Shown: positions 34,018-43,231, counted from the stretch's first letter. The stretch: DNA of 64,000 bases from JANQPX01 sp039197065 (GCA_039197065.1 JBCCUL010000002.1:245428-309427); one strand, 5' to 3'. A program made the numbers and translations. The notes: generated by a model not told the origin, from the letters alone.

Positions 34018-35409
34018 ATGCCTATTGAAATTTTGATGCCTGCACTCTCGCCGACCATGACCGAGGGCAATCTCGCGAAATGGCTAAAGCAGGTTGGCGA
34101 CGACGTCGCGGCCGGGGACGTGATCGCCGAGATCGAGACCGACAAGGCGACCATGGAGGTCGAGGCCGTCGACGAAGGGCGGCTTGGCAAGATCCTCGTG
34201 GAAGAGGGCACGGAAGGTGTGGCGGTCAACACGCCGATCGCCGTCCTCCTCGGCGAAGGCGAGGCCGAGACGGACGCCGCCAGCGTCGACTCGACGCCGG
34301 CACCCGCTGCCAAAGCTGAGACCCCAGCCGCTCCGCCCGTGCACACCGAAACACCAGCTTCTAAAGCCGGTGTCAGGCAAGTCGAGCAAGTCGTCGCCGA
34401 CGACCCCGAGTTGCCGGAGGGGACGGAGATGGTGAAGCAGACCGTGCGCGAGGCGCTTCGGGATGCGATGGCCGAAGAGATGCGCGGCGATGATCGCGTG
34501 TTCCTCATGGGCGAGGAGGTCGCGGAGTATCAGGGCGCCTATAAGGTCAGTCAGGGGCTTCTGGAGGAATTCGGCGCCAAGCGGGTGATCGATACGCCGA
34601 TCACCGAACATGGCTTTGCCGGTATCGGCGTCGGGGCGGCGATGGCCGGGCTTCGGCCGATCGTCGAGTTCATGACCTGGAACTTCGGCATGCAGGCGAT
34701 CGATCACATCATCAACTCAGCCGCCAAGACCCGCTACATGGCCGGCGGGGAGCTCGGTTCGCCCATCGTTTTTCGCGGGCCGAACGGTGCGGCCGCGCGC
34801 GTCGCCGCACAGCACAGCCAGGAATATTCGAGCTGGTACGCTCACTGCCCTGGCCTCAAGGTCGTTGCACCTTACAGTGCCGCCGATGCCAAGGGGCTGC
34901 TGAAGGCGGCGATCCGCGATCCCAATCCGATCGTGTTCCTGGAGAACGAGATCCTCTACGGTCAGAGCTTCGATGTGCCGAAGCTTGATGACTTCGTCCT
35001 GCCGATCGGCAAGGCGCGGATCGCCCGAAGCGGCAATGACGTTACGCTGGTGGCCTTTTCCCTGATGGTCGAGCGTGCACTTCAAGCCGCCGAGATACTG
35101 GCCGGTGAAGGCATCGATGCCGAAGTCATCGACCTTCGCACCCTTCGCCCGCTGGATGTCGAGACCATCGTTGCTTCGGTGAAGAAGACCAACCGGATGG
35201 TGTCGATCGAGGAAGGCTGGCCGCGCTTCGGTCTCGGGTCCGAGATGTCGGCGGTGATGATGGAGCATGCCTTCGATTATCTGGATGCGCCCGTCGTGCG
35301 GGTCACTGGCGAGGATGTGCCGATGCCCTATGCCGCCAATCTTGAACAGCTTGCCCTGCCGCAAACCGCCGATGTCGTGCAGGCGGCAAAAGACGTTTGT
35401 TATCGCTGA
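34018..35409 (+). CDS. pdhB: Pyruvate dehydrogenase E1 beta subunit with N-terminal lipoyl domain
   Basis: 463 residues. Residues 1-80 are a biotinyl/lipoyl domain (MPIEILMPALSPTMTEGNLA, lipoyl Lys in ETDKATMEVEA), then a Pro/Ala/Thr linker, and the E1 beta transketolase-like body from about 140 (QTVREALRDAMAEEMRGDDR, PITEHGFAGIGVGAAMAGLR, VEFMTWNFGMQAIDHIINSA). A lipoyl domain fused to E1 beta is a known alphaproteobacterial feature. The lipoyl region is almost identical to that of PdhC downstream, including at DNA level, which suggests duplication or ongoing gene conversion. Confidence 0.96.
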   Translation: MPIEILMPALSPTMTEGNLAKWLKQVGDDVAAGDVIAEIETDKATMEVEAVDEGRLGKILVEEGTEGVAVNTPIAVLLGEGEAETDAASVDSTPAPAAKAETPAAPPVHTETPASKAGVRQVEQVVADDPELPEGTEMVKQTVREALRDAMAEEMRGDDRVFLMGEEVAEYQGAYKVSQGLLEEFGAKRVIDTPITEHGFAGIGVGAAMAGLRPIVEFMTWNFGMQAIDHIINSAAKTRYMAGGELGSPIVFRGPNGAAARVAAQHSQEYSSWYAHCPGLKVVAPYSAADAKGLLKAAIRDPNPIVFLENEILYGQSFDVPKLDDFVLPIGKARIARSGNDVTLVAFSLMVERALQAAEILAGEGIDAEVIDLRTLRPLDVETIVASVKKTNRMVSIEEGWPRFGLGSEMSAVMMEHAFDYLDAPVVRVTGEDVPMPYAANLEQLALPQTADVVQAAKDVCYR

Positions 35410-35438
35410 TTCCAGCCGCCCCAAAAGGTTGAAGAGAA

Positions 35439-36719
35439 ATGCCGATCGAAATTCTGATGCCGGCCCTGTCGCCCACCATGACCGAGGGCAATCTCGCGAG
35501 GTGGCTGAAGCAGGAGGGTGACGAGGTCGCCGCCGGTGACGTGATCGCCGAAATCGAGACCGACAAGGCGACCATGGAGGTCGAGGCGGTCGACGAGGGG
35601 CGGCTGGGCAAGATCTTGGTAGGAGAAGGCACCGAAGGTGTTGCCGTCAACGCGCCGATCGCTTTGCTTCTTGAAGAGGGGGAGGACGCCTCCAGCGTGA
35701 ACTTGCCTGAGTCCCGGGCTGCGACGCCCGCACCCAACCCTGCTCCTGAGGCGCAACCGGCGCCGACGGTGGAGAAGGCGGCGCCGGCACCGCAAGCGAG
35801 GCCGAATGGGCGGGCGAAGGGGGACAGAGTGTTCGCAAGCCCGCTTGCGAAGCGCATGGCTGCGAATGAGGGGCTGGATCTTTCGAGCCTTTCCGGCAGC
35901 GGTCCCCATGGACGGATCGTCAAGGCGGACATCGAGCGCGCGCTCAAGGAAGGTTCGGGCAAGGCTGCAGCACCTAAAGACGCGGCGCCTGCTGCCATGC
36001 CCGAGACCGCGGCGGCCGTCATCGATCCGGCCGCGCCGGTGGAGGAGGTTGCGCTTACGAATATGCGGAAGGTGATCGCCAGGCGTTTGACCGAGGCAAA
36101 GCAGACCATCCCGCATTTCTATCTCACCATGGACTGCGAGCTGGACGCATTGCTGGCGCTTCGAAAGCAGCTGAACGGTCGGGAAGGGGCGGACTACAAG
36201 CTTTCGGTCAACGACTTCGTGATCAAGGCATCAGCCCTGGCGCTCAAGAAGGTGCCGATGGCCAATGTCTCCTTCGCCGGCGACAAGCTTTTGAAGTACA
36301 AGAATATCGACGTGTCCGTGGCGGTCGCCATTGCCGATGGCCTGATCACGCCGATCATCCGCGAGGCTGATCAAAAAGGGCTTGGCCAGATCTCCGAGGA
36401 GATGAAGGACCTCGCCGCACGCGCCAAAGACGGCAAGCTCAAGCCTGGGGAGTTCCAGGGCGGCAGCTTTTCCATCTCCAATCTCGGCATGTTCGGGGTC
36501 AAGGAGTTCTCTGCCGTCATCAACCCGCCGCAGGCCTGCATCCTCGCGGTCGGCGCCGGCGTTCAGCAGCCGGTGATCAAAGACGGTCAGGTCGTGCCTG
36601 CGACCGTGATGTCCTGCACGCTGTCGGTCGATCATCGCGCCGTCGACGGGGCGCTGGGCGCTCAGTTGCTGCAGGCGTTCAAGAGCTATATCGAAGAGCC
36701 GCTGTCAATGCTTCTTTAG
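35439..36719 (+). CDS. pdhC: Dihydrolipoamide acetyltransferase (pyruvate dehydrogenase E2)
   Basis: 426 residues: one lipoyl domain (1-80, lipoyl Lys in ETDKATMEVEA), an Ala/Pro linker, a peripheral-subunit-binding domain (FASPLAKRMAANEGLDLSSL then GPHGRIVKADIE, about 128-165), a second linker and the catalytic domain (about 205-426) ending in the DHRAVDGALGAQLLQAF active site. It transfers the acetyl group to CoA and forms the core of the complex. It starts 29 bp after pdhB. Confidence 0.96.
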   Translation: MPIEILMPALSPTMTEGNLARWLKQEGDEVAAGDVIAEIETDKATMEVEAVDEGRLGKILVGEGTEGVAVNAPIALLLEEGEDASSVNLPESRAATPAPNPAPEAQPAPTVEKAAPAPQARPNGRAKGDRVFASPLAKRMAANEGLDLSSLSGSGPHGRIVKADIERALKEGSGKAAAPKDAAPAAMPETAAAVIDPAAPVEEVALTNMRKVIARRLTEAKQTIPHFYLTMDCELDALLALRKQLNGREGADYKLSVNDFVIKASALALKKVPMANVSFAGDKLLKYKNIDVSVAVAIADGLITPIIREADQKGLGQISEEMKDLAARAKDGKLKPGEFQGGSFSISNLGMFGVKEFSAVINPPQACILAVGAGVQQPVIKDGQVVPATVMSCTLSVDHRAVDGALGAQLLQAFKSYIEEPLSMLL

Positions 36720-36782
36720 GCCCTGGCCCGAAAGGCAGCAGGCGCAGGTCAAGACAAAGCCCGATAAAAAAGGACGCTCCCC

Positions 36783-38180
36783 ATGGCAGAGCATGAGTTC
36801 GATCTGGTCGTTGTCGGCGGTGGCCCCGGCGGCTATGTGGCAGCGATCCGGGCTGCGCAGCTCAAGATGAAGACCGCGCTGGTCGAGCGCGAGCATCTGG
36901 GCGGCATCTGCTTGAATTGGGGTTGCATCCCGACCAAGGCCCTGCTGCGCTCGGGCGAAGTGTTCGACATGATGCATCACCTCAAGAATTTCGGTTTCTC
37001 CGCGGAGAAGCTGAGCTATGACACATCGGCCGTGGTCAAGCGCTCCCGCCAGATTGCAGGGCAGCTGTCAAAGGGCGTCGCCCATCTCCTGAAGAAGAAC
37101 AAGGTCACCGTCTTCGACGGCGAAGCGGCGCTTCGAGGCCCGGGTTCTGTCCAGGTCAAGGGCAAGTCCGGGACCGAAACGATCAAGGCGAAGAACATCA
37201 TCCTCGCGACAGGTGCGCGCGCGCGTCAGCTGCCGGGCCTGGAGGCGGACGGCAAGCTCATCTGGACCTACAAGGAGGCGATGGTTCCGGAAGCCATGCC
37301 GAAAAGCCTCCTTGTAGTGGGATCCGGCGCCATCGGCATCGAGTTCGCGAGCTTCTATCGCGCCATGGGCGTCGACGTCACCGTTGTCGAGGTGATGGAC
37401 CGGGTGCTGCCGGTCGAAGACGAGGAGATCTCGGCCTTCGCCCATAAGCAGTTCGAGAAGCGCGGCATCAAACTTGTAACTAAGGCCGAGGTGAAGGCTC
37501 TTGATAAGGGCAAGGACAGTGTCACCGCGACGATCGCGGCGGGCGGCAAGAGCCAGCAGCTAACCGTCGATCGGGTGATCATGGCTGTCGGCATCGTCGG
37601 CAATGTCGAGGATCTCGGTCTCGAGGGCACCAAGGTCAAGGTGGACAGGACCCATGTGGTGATCGATGAGTGGTGCCGGACCGGCGAGCCCGGTGTCTAC
37701 GCCATCGGCGATCTGGTGGGACCGCCATGGCTTGCCCACAAGGCCAGCCATGAAGGTGTCATGTGCGTCGAGAAGATCGCGGGCTCCAAGGACGTTCATC
37801 CGATGGACGTCACGAAGATTCCGGGATGCACCTACTGCACGCCGCAGGTCGCCAGTGTGGGCCTTACCGAGGCGGCCGCGAAGAAGGCCGGTTATGAGGT
37901 CAAGGTCGGCCGCTTTCCCTTTATCGGCAATGGCAAGGCGATTGCGCTCGGCGAGCCGGAAGGCATGGTCAAGACGGTGTTCGACGCCAAGACCGGCGAG
38001 CTTTTGGGCGCGCATATGGTTGGTGCCGAGGTGACCGAGATGATTCAGGGCTACGTCATCGCGCGTCAGGTGGAAGCGACCGAGCTTGATTTGATGCATA
38101 CGGTATTCCCGCATCCCACGCTTTCCGAGATGATGCATGAGAGCACGCTCGACGCTTACGGCCGAGCGATCCACTTTTAG
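36783..38180 (+). CDS. lpdA: Dihydrolipoamide dehydrogenase (E3)
   Basis: 465 residues. FAD-binding GGGPGGYVAAIRAAQL, redox-active disulfide GGICLNWGCIPTKALL, NAD-binding VVGSGAIGIEFASFYRAMG and the C-terminal His-Glu pair in FPHPTLSEMMHES are all present. It reoxidises the lipoyl groups of PdhB/PdhC. Lysine-rich surface segments are visible (EVKALDKGKDS). It ends the pdh operon. Confidence 0.96.
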   Translation: MAEHEFDLVVVGGGPGGYVAAIRAAQLKMKTALVEREHLGGICLNWGCIPTKALLRSGEVFDMMHHLKNFGFSAEKLSYDTSAVVKRSRQIAGQLSKGVAHLLKKNKVTVFDGEAALRGPGSVQVKGKSGTETIKAKNIILATGARARQLPGLEADGKLIWTYKEAMVPEAMPKSLLVVGSGAIGIEFASFYRAMGVDVTVVEVMDRVLPVEDEEISAFAHKQFEKRGIKLVTKAEVKALDKGKDSVTATIAAGGKSQQLTVDRVIMAVGIVGNVEDLGLEGTKVKVDRTHVVIDEWCRTGEPGVYAIGDLVGPPWLAHKASHEGVMCVEKIAGSKDVHPMDVTKIPGCTYCTPQVASVGLTEAAAKKAGYEVKVGRFPFIGNGKAIALGEPEGMVKTVFDAKTGELLGAHMVGAEVTEMIQGYVIARQVEATELDLMHTVFPHPTLSEMMHESTLDAYGRAIHF

Positions 38181-38252
38181 CGGGTTGGCTATCTGAAGGT
38201 GATCAGGCGTGCGCCAATTCAGTTGCTGAGCGCATCAACTTTAAGTGGTTAT

Positions 38253-38267
38253 TTAAAAATCATTTAA
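38253..38267. promoter_or_regulatory. CtrA-like binding site (TTAA-N7-TTAA)
   Basis: A perfect TTAA-N7-TTAA at 38253-38267, with an extra TTAA half site at 38241-38244, in the 236-bp gap between lpdA and the 38417 gene. This is the consensus of the alphaproteobacterial cell-cycle regulator CtrA. The surrounding 50 bp are AT-rich, so a chance match is possible. Confidence 0.45.
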
Positions 38268-38416
38268 AACAACTATAAATGCCACGCCAAAACTTCGACA
38301 ATAGCCTGTGGATTATTTCGTCTCTATTCGCAATCAGGGGCTTTTAAAACCACCGGCTTAAAGCTAAAGTCCGGTCATCACTGTGAAAATCCCGACCCGA
38401 CCAGATTGGATAAGCG

Positions 38417-39046
38417 ATGAACGCTGCGCATGAGCCGTCCATGGATGACATCCTTAAGAGCATCAGAAGGATTATTCGCAGCGATCAGGAAGAAGCTAGG
38501 CAAGAGGCTAAGCCGATCAAGGCAGTAAAGCCCGCGAAACCTGTCCAGACGATCAAGTCTTTGGAAGTTGAAGAGCAGCCGACGAAAGATGAGGACAATC
38601 TCATCCGGATGGAGATTCACGACCAGAAGCGCCTTCGCATTCTGGAAAAAAAGCTGCAGACGATCGAATCGGAATACGAACAAAAGCTACAGCTCCATCG
38701 CCGGAAGATGACGGATTATCGTCGGCAGAATCAGGAACTGACGGCCTCCGTGGACGCCTATAGGTCCAGGCTGGATGTCATGTCTGAAAGCTTGAAGACC
38801 GCCCATGACTGCCTGGAGAAGCTTCAGGTGAGAAACAAGGCGCTCAAGGATAAAGTGCTGCAGATGGCCCGCTTCGAGCAAGGCTCGGCAGTGCTCAAAA
38901 CCATCCAGCGAGAGTTCTCGAACCTCTATCACCCCGACCGGACCGAAGGCGACAATATCTCCAAAACGGTTCGACATGAGGTCTATAACGAGTTCAGCCA
39001 GGTTCTGCAGGTGGTGCAGGACCAGTTTCAGTCACGTCGCCTCTGA
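38417..39046 (+). CDS. Coiled-coil protein with PopZ-like N-terminal helix and C-terminal HPD motif
   Basis: 209 residues, no signal peptide. Residues 6-23 (EPSMDDILKSIRRIIRSD) closely match the N-terminal partner-binding helix of the polar organiser PopZ (DUF2497 family). A charged linker rich in Lys/Pro/Glu (24-60) is followed by a long coiled coil (about 60-150). The end (about 152-205) has REFSNLYHPDRTEGDN with HPD at 172-174, followed by a helix, which resembles a shortened J-domain. The PopZ C-terminal oligomerisation region is not visible. A CtrA-like site lies 150 bp upstream, and GGATAAG precedes the ATG. Function unknown; a polar or division-related adaptor, possibly recruiting DnaK, is an inference. 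Confidence 0.7.
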   Translation: MNAAHEPSMDDILKSIRRIIRSDQEEARQEAKPIKAVKPAKPVQTIKSLEVEEQPTKDEDNLIRMEIHDQKRLRILEKKLQTIESEYEQKLQLHRRKMTDYRRQNQELTASVDAYRSRLDVMSESLKTAHDCLEKLQVRNKALKDKVLQMARFEQGSAVLKTIQREFSNLYHPDRTEGDNISKTVRHEVYNEFSQVLQVVQDQFQSRRL

Positions 39047-39111
39047 TGTGACGCTTCGAAGGGGTTGACGGAGTCAGCCCCCACCATCGGCTTTCCTCAG
39101 GAGCTGAATGG

Positions 39112-39131
39112 CGGACATGTATCCATGTCCG
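39112..39131. terminator. Hairpin between convergent genes, possible terminator
   Basis: An 8-bp perfect stem CGGACATG/CATGTCCG with loop TATC, located between the convergent 38417 gene and clpA. No T-run follows on either strand, so it is not a classical intrinsic terminator. Confidence 0.3.
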
Positions 39132-39266
39132 TTACTGCGCTTGGAATCTGATCAAGTGCGTGATTTTAGGGCCGCCATCAATTCGACGTCCGCTTCGTTC
39201 CGCAGGGCGCGGCCCTCTTCCCCGATTTGACAGGCAGTGTATTGAGTGATCTGGCTCTGCTCGCGA

Positions 39267-41615
39267 TCAGGCGACCGGTTCAGGCAGAAACTCGTCTTCC
39301 TGGTCGTCCGTCTCATCGTTCGGCGGCGGCAGAAGTGCAGGGGAGCCGGAGGTGGGCTGACAGTCGAAGGCGGGCTGGCCATCGACGATGGTGACCAACA
39401 CCTTGCCGCCCTTGGCAAGCTTGCCAAACAGAAGCTCCTCGGCGAGCGGACGCTTGATGTGCTCCTGAATGATGCGCGAGAGCGGTCTCGCGCCGTAGAG
39501 CGGGTCGTGCCCTTTTTCACAGAGCCAATCCAGCGCCTTGTCGTCGAGTTCCAGATGAACCCGGCGATCGGCGAGCTGAGCGGCCAGCTCGTCGACGAAT
39601 TTCTTGACGACGCTTTCCAGGATTTCGCGGGTCAGACCGCTGAACGGCACCACCGCGTCGAGACGATTGCGGAACTCCGGTGTGAAGAGCTTGTTGATCG
39701 CTTCCGTGTCCTCACCTTCGCGCGCGTCCCGGCCGAAGCCCATGGCCGGCTTGCTCATATCCGAAGCGCCGGCATTGGTGGTCATGATCAGGATGATGTT
39801 GCGGAAATCGACGGTCTTGCCGTTGTTGTCGGTAAGCTTGCCGTAATCCATCACCTGCAGGAGAATGTTGAACACGTCCGGATGCGCTTTCTCGATCTCG
39901 TCGAGAAGGAGCACCGCATGCGGCTGCTGATCGATCGCGTCCGTCAGGAGACCGCCTTGGTCGAAGCCGACATAGCCTGGAGGGGCGCCGATCAGGCGGG
40001 AGACCGCGTGGCGCTCCATATATTCGGACATGTCGAAACGGACCAGCTCGATGCCCATCACCTTGGAGAGCTGGCGGGCGACCTCGGTCTTTCCGACACC
40101 GGTCGGGCCCGAGAAGAGGTAGGAGCCGATCGGCTTTTGCGGATCGCGCAATCCGGCGCGGGAAAGCTTGATGGCGCTGGCAAGCGCATCGATCGCCGTA
40201 TCCTGACCGAAGACCACGGTCTTGAGTTCGGTGTCGAGATTCTTGAGCGCTTCCTTGTCGCGGGCATTCACATGCTTGATCGGCACGCGCGCCATCTTGG
40301 AAACGATCTCTTCGACGTCTTTGGCATTCAGCTTCTTTTTGCGCTTTTCGATGGGTTTCAGCATCTGAGCGGCGCCGACCTCGTCGATCACATCGATTGC
40401 CTTGTCCGGGAGGCGGCGATCATGGATATAGCGGGTCGAGAGCTCGACGGCGGCGCGGATGGCGCTGTCGGTATATTGCACCTGATGGTGGGCCTCGAAG
40501 CTCGGCTTCAGACCGAGCAGGATCTTGATGGCCTCGTCGTTGGTCGGTTCGGCGATGTCGATCTTCTGGAAGCGGCGGACGAGGGCCCGGTCCTTCTCGA
40601 AATAATTGCGGTATTCCTTGTAGGTCGTGGAGCCGATGCAGCGCAGAGCGCCGCTTTGCAGGGCGGGCTTGAGGAGATTGGAGGCGTCCAGCGAACCGCC
40701 GCTCGTGGCGCCTGCGCCGATGACGGTATGGATCTCGTCGATGAACAGAACTGCGCGATCATCGGATTCGAGTTCGGTCAGCACGGCCTTGAGGCGTTCC
40801 TCGAAGTCGCCGCGATAGCGCGTGCCGGCGAGGAGCGAACCCATGTCCAGCTGGTAGATGATCGCGGTCTCGAGAACTTCCGGCACTTCCTTCTTGATGA
40901 TGCGCAGCGCAAGACCTTCGGCGATCGCCGTCTTGCCGACACCCGGATCGCCGACGAAAAGCGGATTGTTCTTGGACCGTCGGCAAAGGATCTGGATGGT
41001 GCGTTCGATTTCGGCATCGCGGCCGATCAGGATGTCGATCTTGCCTTGTTCAGCCTTGTCGTTCAGGTCGACGCAATAGGCGCTCAGCGCTTCACCGTTT
41101 TGTGGCGCCCGTTTCTCCTCGCCCTGCTCTTCACCAGTGTTGCTGCCGCGCACCCGCTTGGTTTCGGTGAGGCCGGCGCGTTTGGCAATTCCGTGGCTGA
41201 TATAGTTTACGGCATCGAGCCGCGACATGTTCTGTTCCTGGAGGAAATAAACAGCGTTGGATTCGCGCTCTGAGAACAAAGCAACGAGGACGTTGGCCCC
41301 GGTAACCTCGCTCCGCCCGGAACTCTGGACGTGGATGGCGGCCCGCTGGATCACCCGCTGAAAGCCGGCTGTCGGTTTCGCATCAACGACCCCTTCCACC
41401 GCGAGGCTGGTCAGCTCGTGGTCGAGGAAGTCCGTCAGGCTGGCTCTGAGCCGATCGATCTCGACGGCGCAAGCGCGCAGCACCGCTGCGGCATCGTCGT
41501 CATCAGTGAGCGCCATCAGCAGGTGCTCGAGCGTCGCATATTCATGCTGACGAGCATTTGCCAAAGCGAGGGCTCGGCGGAGGGTCTTTTCGAGACTGCG
41601 CGACAACATGGGCAT
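39267..41615 (-). CDS. clpA: ATP-dependent Clp protease ATP-binding subunit ClpA
   Basis: 782 residues with a Clp N-domain (1-145), a first AAA module with Walker A GDPGVGKTAIAEG and Walker B VLFIDEIHTV, and a second with GPTGVGKTEVARQ and VLLLDEIEKAHPDV. The MGF-containing loop in KPAMGFGRD of the second module is the likely ClpP-docking loop. There is no ClpB-type middle coiled coil, which separates it from ClpB. ClpA unfolds substrates and feeds them to ClpP in the cytoplasm. It follows clpS on the same strand after 12 bp. The end is acidic and Pro-rich. Confidence 0.96.
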   Translation of the reverse strand: MPMLSRSLEKTLRRALALANARQHEYATLEHLLMALTDDDDAAAVLRACAVEIDRLRASLTDFLDHELTSLAVEGVVDAKPTAGFQRVIQRAAIHVQSSGRSEVTGANVLVALFSERESNAVYFLQEQNMSRLDAVNYISHGIAKRAGLTETKRVRGSNTGEEQGEEKRAPQNGEALSAYCVDLNDKAEQGKIDILIGRDAEIERTIQILCRRSKNNPLFVGDPGVGKTAIAEGLALRIIKKEVPEVLETAIIYQLDMGSLLAGTRYRGDFEERLKAVLTELESDDRAVLFIDEIHTVIGAGATSGGSLDASNLLKPALQSGALRCIGSTTYKEYRNYFEKDRALVRRFQKIDIAEPTNDEAIKILLGLKPSFEAHHQVQYTDSAIRAAVELSTRYIHDRRLPDKAIDVIDEVGAAQMLKPIEKRKKKLNAKDVEEIVSKMARVPIKHVNARDKEALKNLDTELKTVVFGQDTAIDALASAIKLSRAGLRDPQKPIGSYLFSGPTGVGKTEVARQLSKVMGIELVRFDMSEYMERHAVSRLIGAPPGYVGFDQGGLLTDAIDQQPHAVLLLDEIEKAHPDVFNILLQVMDYGKLTDNNGKTVDFRNIILIMTTNAGASDMSKPAMGFGRDAREGEDTEAINKLFTPEFRNRLDAVVPFSGLTREILESVVKKFVDELAAQLADRRVHLELDDKALDWLCEKGHDPLYGARPLSRIIQEHIKRPLAEELLFGKLAKGGKVLVTIVDGQPAFDCQPTSGSPALLPPPNDETDDQEDEFLPEPVA

Positions 41616-41627
41616 CCGCGCCTTCCG

Positions 41628-41954
41628 TTAATCTTTTTCCATCGTGCACTGCAGAGGGTGCTGGTTCTGCCGTGCGAAGTCGATCACTTGTGACACTTTG
41701 GTCTCTGCAACCTCATATGTATAGACTCCACATATGCCGACGCCGTGATTATGGACGTGCAGCATAATCTGATGCGCATCTTCCTGGCTCTTGGAGAAGA
41801 AGCGCTCGAGAACATGGGTGACGAATTCCATCGGGGTGTAGTCGTCATTCAACAACAGCACCTTGTACATCGACGGCTTTTCGGTCTTTTCCTTGGTTTT
41901 GGTGACGACCTGACCGGCAATGTCAGCATCAAAGTCGTCGGGCTGATCGCTCAT
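41628..41954 (-). CDS. clpS: ClpS, adaptor of ClpA (N-end rule)
   Basis: About 108 residues from ATG 41952-41954; a GTG two codons upstream is an alternative. After a flexible acidic N-terminus, the ClpS core is clear: YKVLLLNDDYTPMEFVTHVL, then AHQIMLHVHNHGVGICGVYT and the C-terminal QVIDFARQNQHPLQCTMEKD. The NDD and HxxH-region residues that bind N-degron side chains are present. It delivers N-end rule substrates to ClpA, encoded 12 bp downstream. Confidence 0.95.
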   Translation of the reverse strand: MSDQPDDFDADIAGQVVTKTKEKTEKPSMYKVLLLNDDYTPMEFVTHVLERFFSKSQEDAHQIMLHVHNHGVGICGVYTYEVAETKVSQVIDFARQNQHPLQCTMEKD

Positions 41955-42340
41955 TTCCACTGCCGCTGTTCCGTTCGCTTAACTGGCTCGGATGATACCG
42001 GATATTGCCTATGAAAGGGAAGCATCTTCACGTCATACGTTTGGCTGAAGCAGTTCGGTGCCACCAATCCGGATCGGATATCGAAGCCGCAGGAGGCGTT
42101 GGGCCAAAACTTGAAGAGCGCTTTTGACGCTGTATAGCCGGCAATGCCGTTTGAGCGCATCGTCTCTACGAAAGCGCCGACGCGATCCTGCTGCCATATG
42201 CGAGAAAGAACCGTCGGTAACACCGGCCTGACCATCGGCGCGCTCATCGGGCAAATTGACGATGCCAATGGAGCCGCCATGCCGGAATTCGACGTCTGGA
42301 CATGTGAGAGCTCGTCATCTACGCGACGGCAGCGAGCCGT
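41955..42340. other. Intergenic region upstream of clpS
   Basis: About 385 bp between clpS and the end of the 42341 gene on the same strand. An open frame of about 110 codons crosses part of it but overlaps the clpS start and shows no motif. A TATCAT resembling a -10 box lies near 41995, with no good -35. I see no other structure. Confidence 0.35.
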
Positions 42341-43231
42341 TCAAGCCGCGGGGCCGGGGACGACGAAACCGTCGTCGTCAATAATCCACCCTTTCGGCAG
42401 CTTCTGCTTCGCGTCCAGGTTCGAATCGGATCGATCGGCTGTAACTTTCTCGGCTTCCGGCTGCTTGGCAGCTGGCGTTGCCTTAGGCTCGGCCGGGCTC
42501 GAAACTGCGAGAGTCGTCGCGCGTGCAGAGGCGCCGTCAGACTTGCTGACACGGCGCCGGGTGCCGGTGCGAGGACGGATGGCGTCGGGCTGGATGGCAA
42601 CGCGCTCGGCGCCTGCCCGCGGCAGCCGGAGCTGATTTGGATCGTCCGGTTTGGCTGGCGCTGCAGCCGGCTTCTCGGGCTCAACTGTCTCGGCAGGGGA
42701 ACTCTCGATCGAGCGTTCGGCGGCCGGCTCTTCCTCTGGCTCTGCGGTGTCGACCTTGTGGCGGTCCTCGTAAGAGGTCGGGCCGCCGGGGCTGGTCAGC
42801 GCCATAGCCATCTCTTTCAATCGCTCGCGATTGACTGGCACCGGCGCGGATACGGAGGCGTCTTCCTCCTGAGCCTGAACTTCGGCTTCGCTTTCGGCAT
42901 CGGCCAGCGTCAGCTTGAGCCTTGCCACCTGCTCGAAAAATTCTTCCCTCTCCGCAGGATTGAGCCGATTATGAGCTCTGTCGGAGACGAGACGTTCGGT
43001 CTGCGCGAGAACGGCGCGCGCATGTCCCAGTTGACCGGATGCGCCTGTACGACCGGCGAGCATCTGAGCTAAGGCCTTGGTTGCCGGCTGGATCAGGGGC
43101 AGAAGATCGCGTGCTGAATTCGGCAATCCCTTTTGCGACCCACGGTTTTTTCTGGGCGCGTTGGGCTTAGCGCGCTTCTTGGGGCCCTGCCGCCGGTAAA
43201 GAAACATATTCCGATTTTGCATCGAGCGCAT
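42341..43231 (-). CDS. Hypothetical protein, Pro/Ala/Glu-rich and probably disordered
   Basis: 296 residues with AAGGA just upstream of the ATG. The N-terminus is strongly basic (RRQGPKKRAKPNAPRKNR), the part from about 45 to 120 could form helices (LIQPATKALAQMLAGRTGAS, REEFFEQVARLKLTLADAES), and the remainder is a Pro/Ala/Glu linker. The last residues (PKGWIIDDDGFVVPGPAA) look more ordered and may be a conserved tail. I do not recognise a family. No membrane segment. It is isolated between clpS and the DHp-domain gene. Confidence 0.6.
   Translation of the reverse strand: MRSMQNRNMFLYRRQGPKKRAKPNAPRKNRGSQKGLPNSARDLLPLIQPATKALAQMLAGRTGASGQLGHARAVLAQTERLVSDRAHNRLNPAEREEFFEQVARLKLTLADAESEAEVQAQEEDASVSAPVPVNRERLKEMAMALTSPGGPTSYEDRHKVDTAEPEEEPAAERSIESSPAETVEPEKPAAAPAKPDDPNQLRLPRAGAERVAIQPDAIRPRTGTRRRVSKSDGASARATTLAVSSPAEPKATPAAKQPEAEKVTADRSDSNLDAKQKLPKGWIIDDDGFVVPGPAA

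Noticed and set aside
39152..39266. Small minus-strand coding segment ending ALKSRT after clpA
   Set aside because: It looks protein-like for 35 codons but has no ATG, GTG or TTG start with a ribosome site outside clpA, and it is interrupted by the clpA end.
39246..41273. A 675-codon plus-strand frame opposite clpA
   Set aside because: Antisense to a fully conserved clpA; its composition is that of a complementary-strand shadow.
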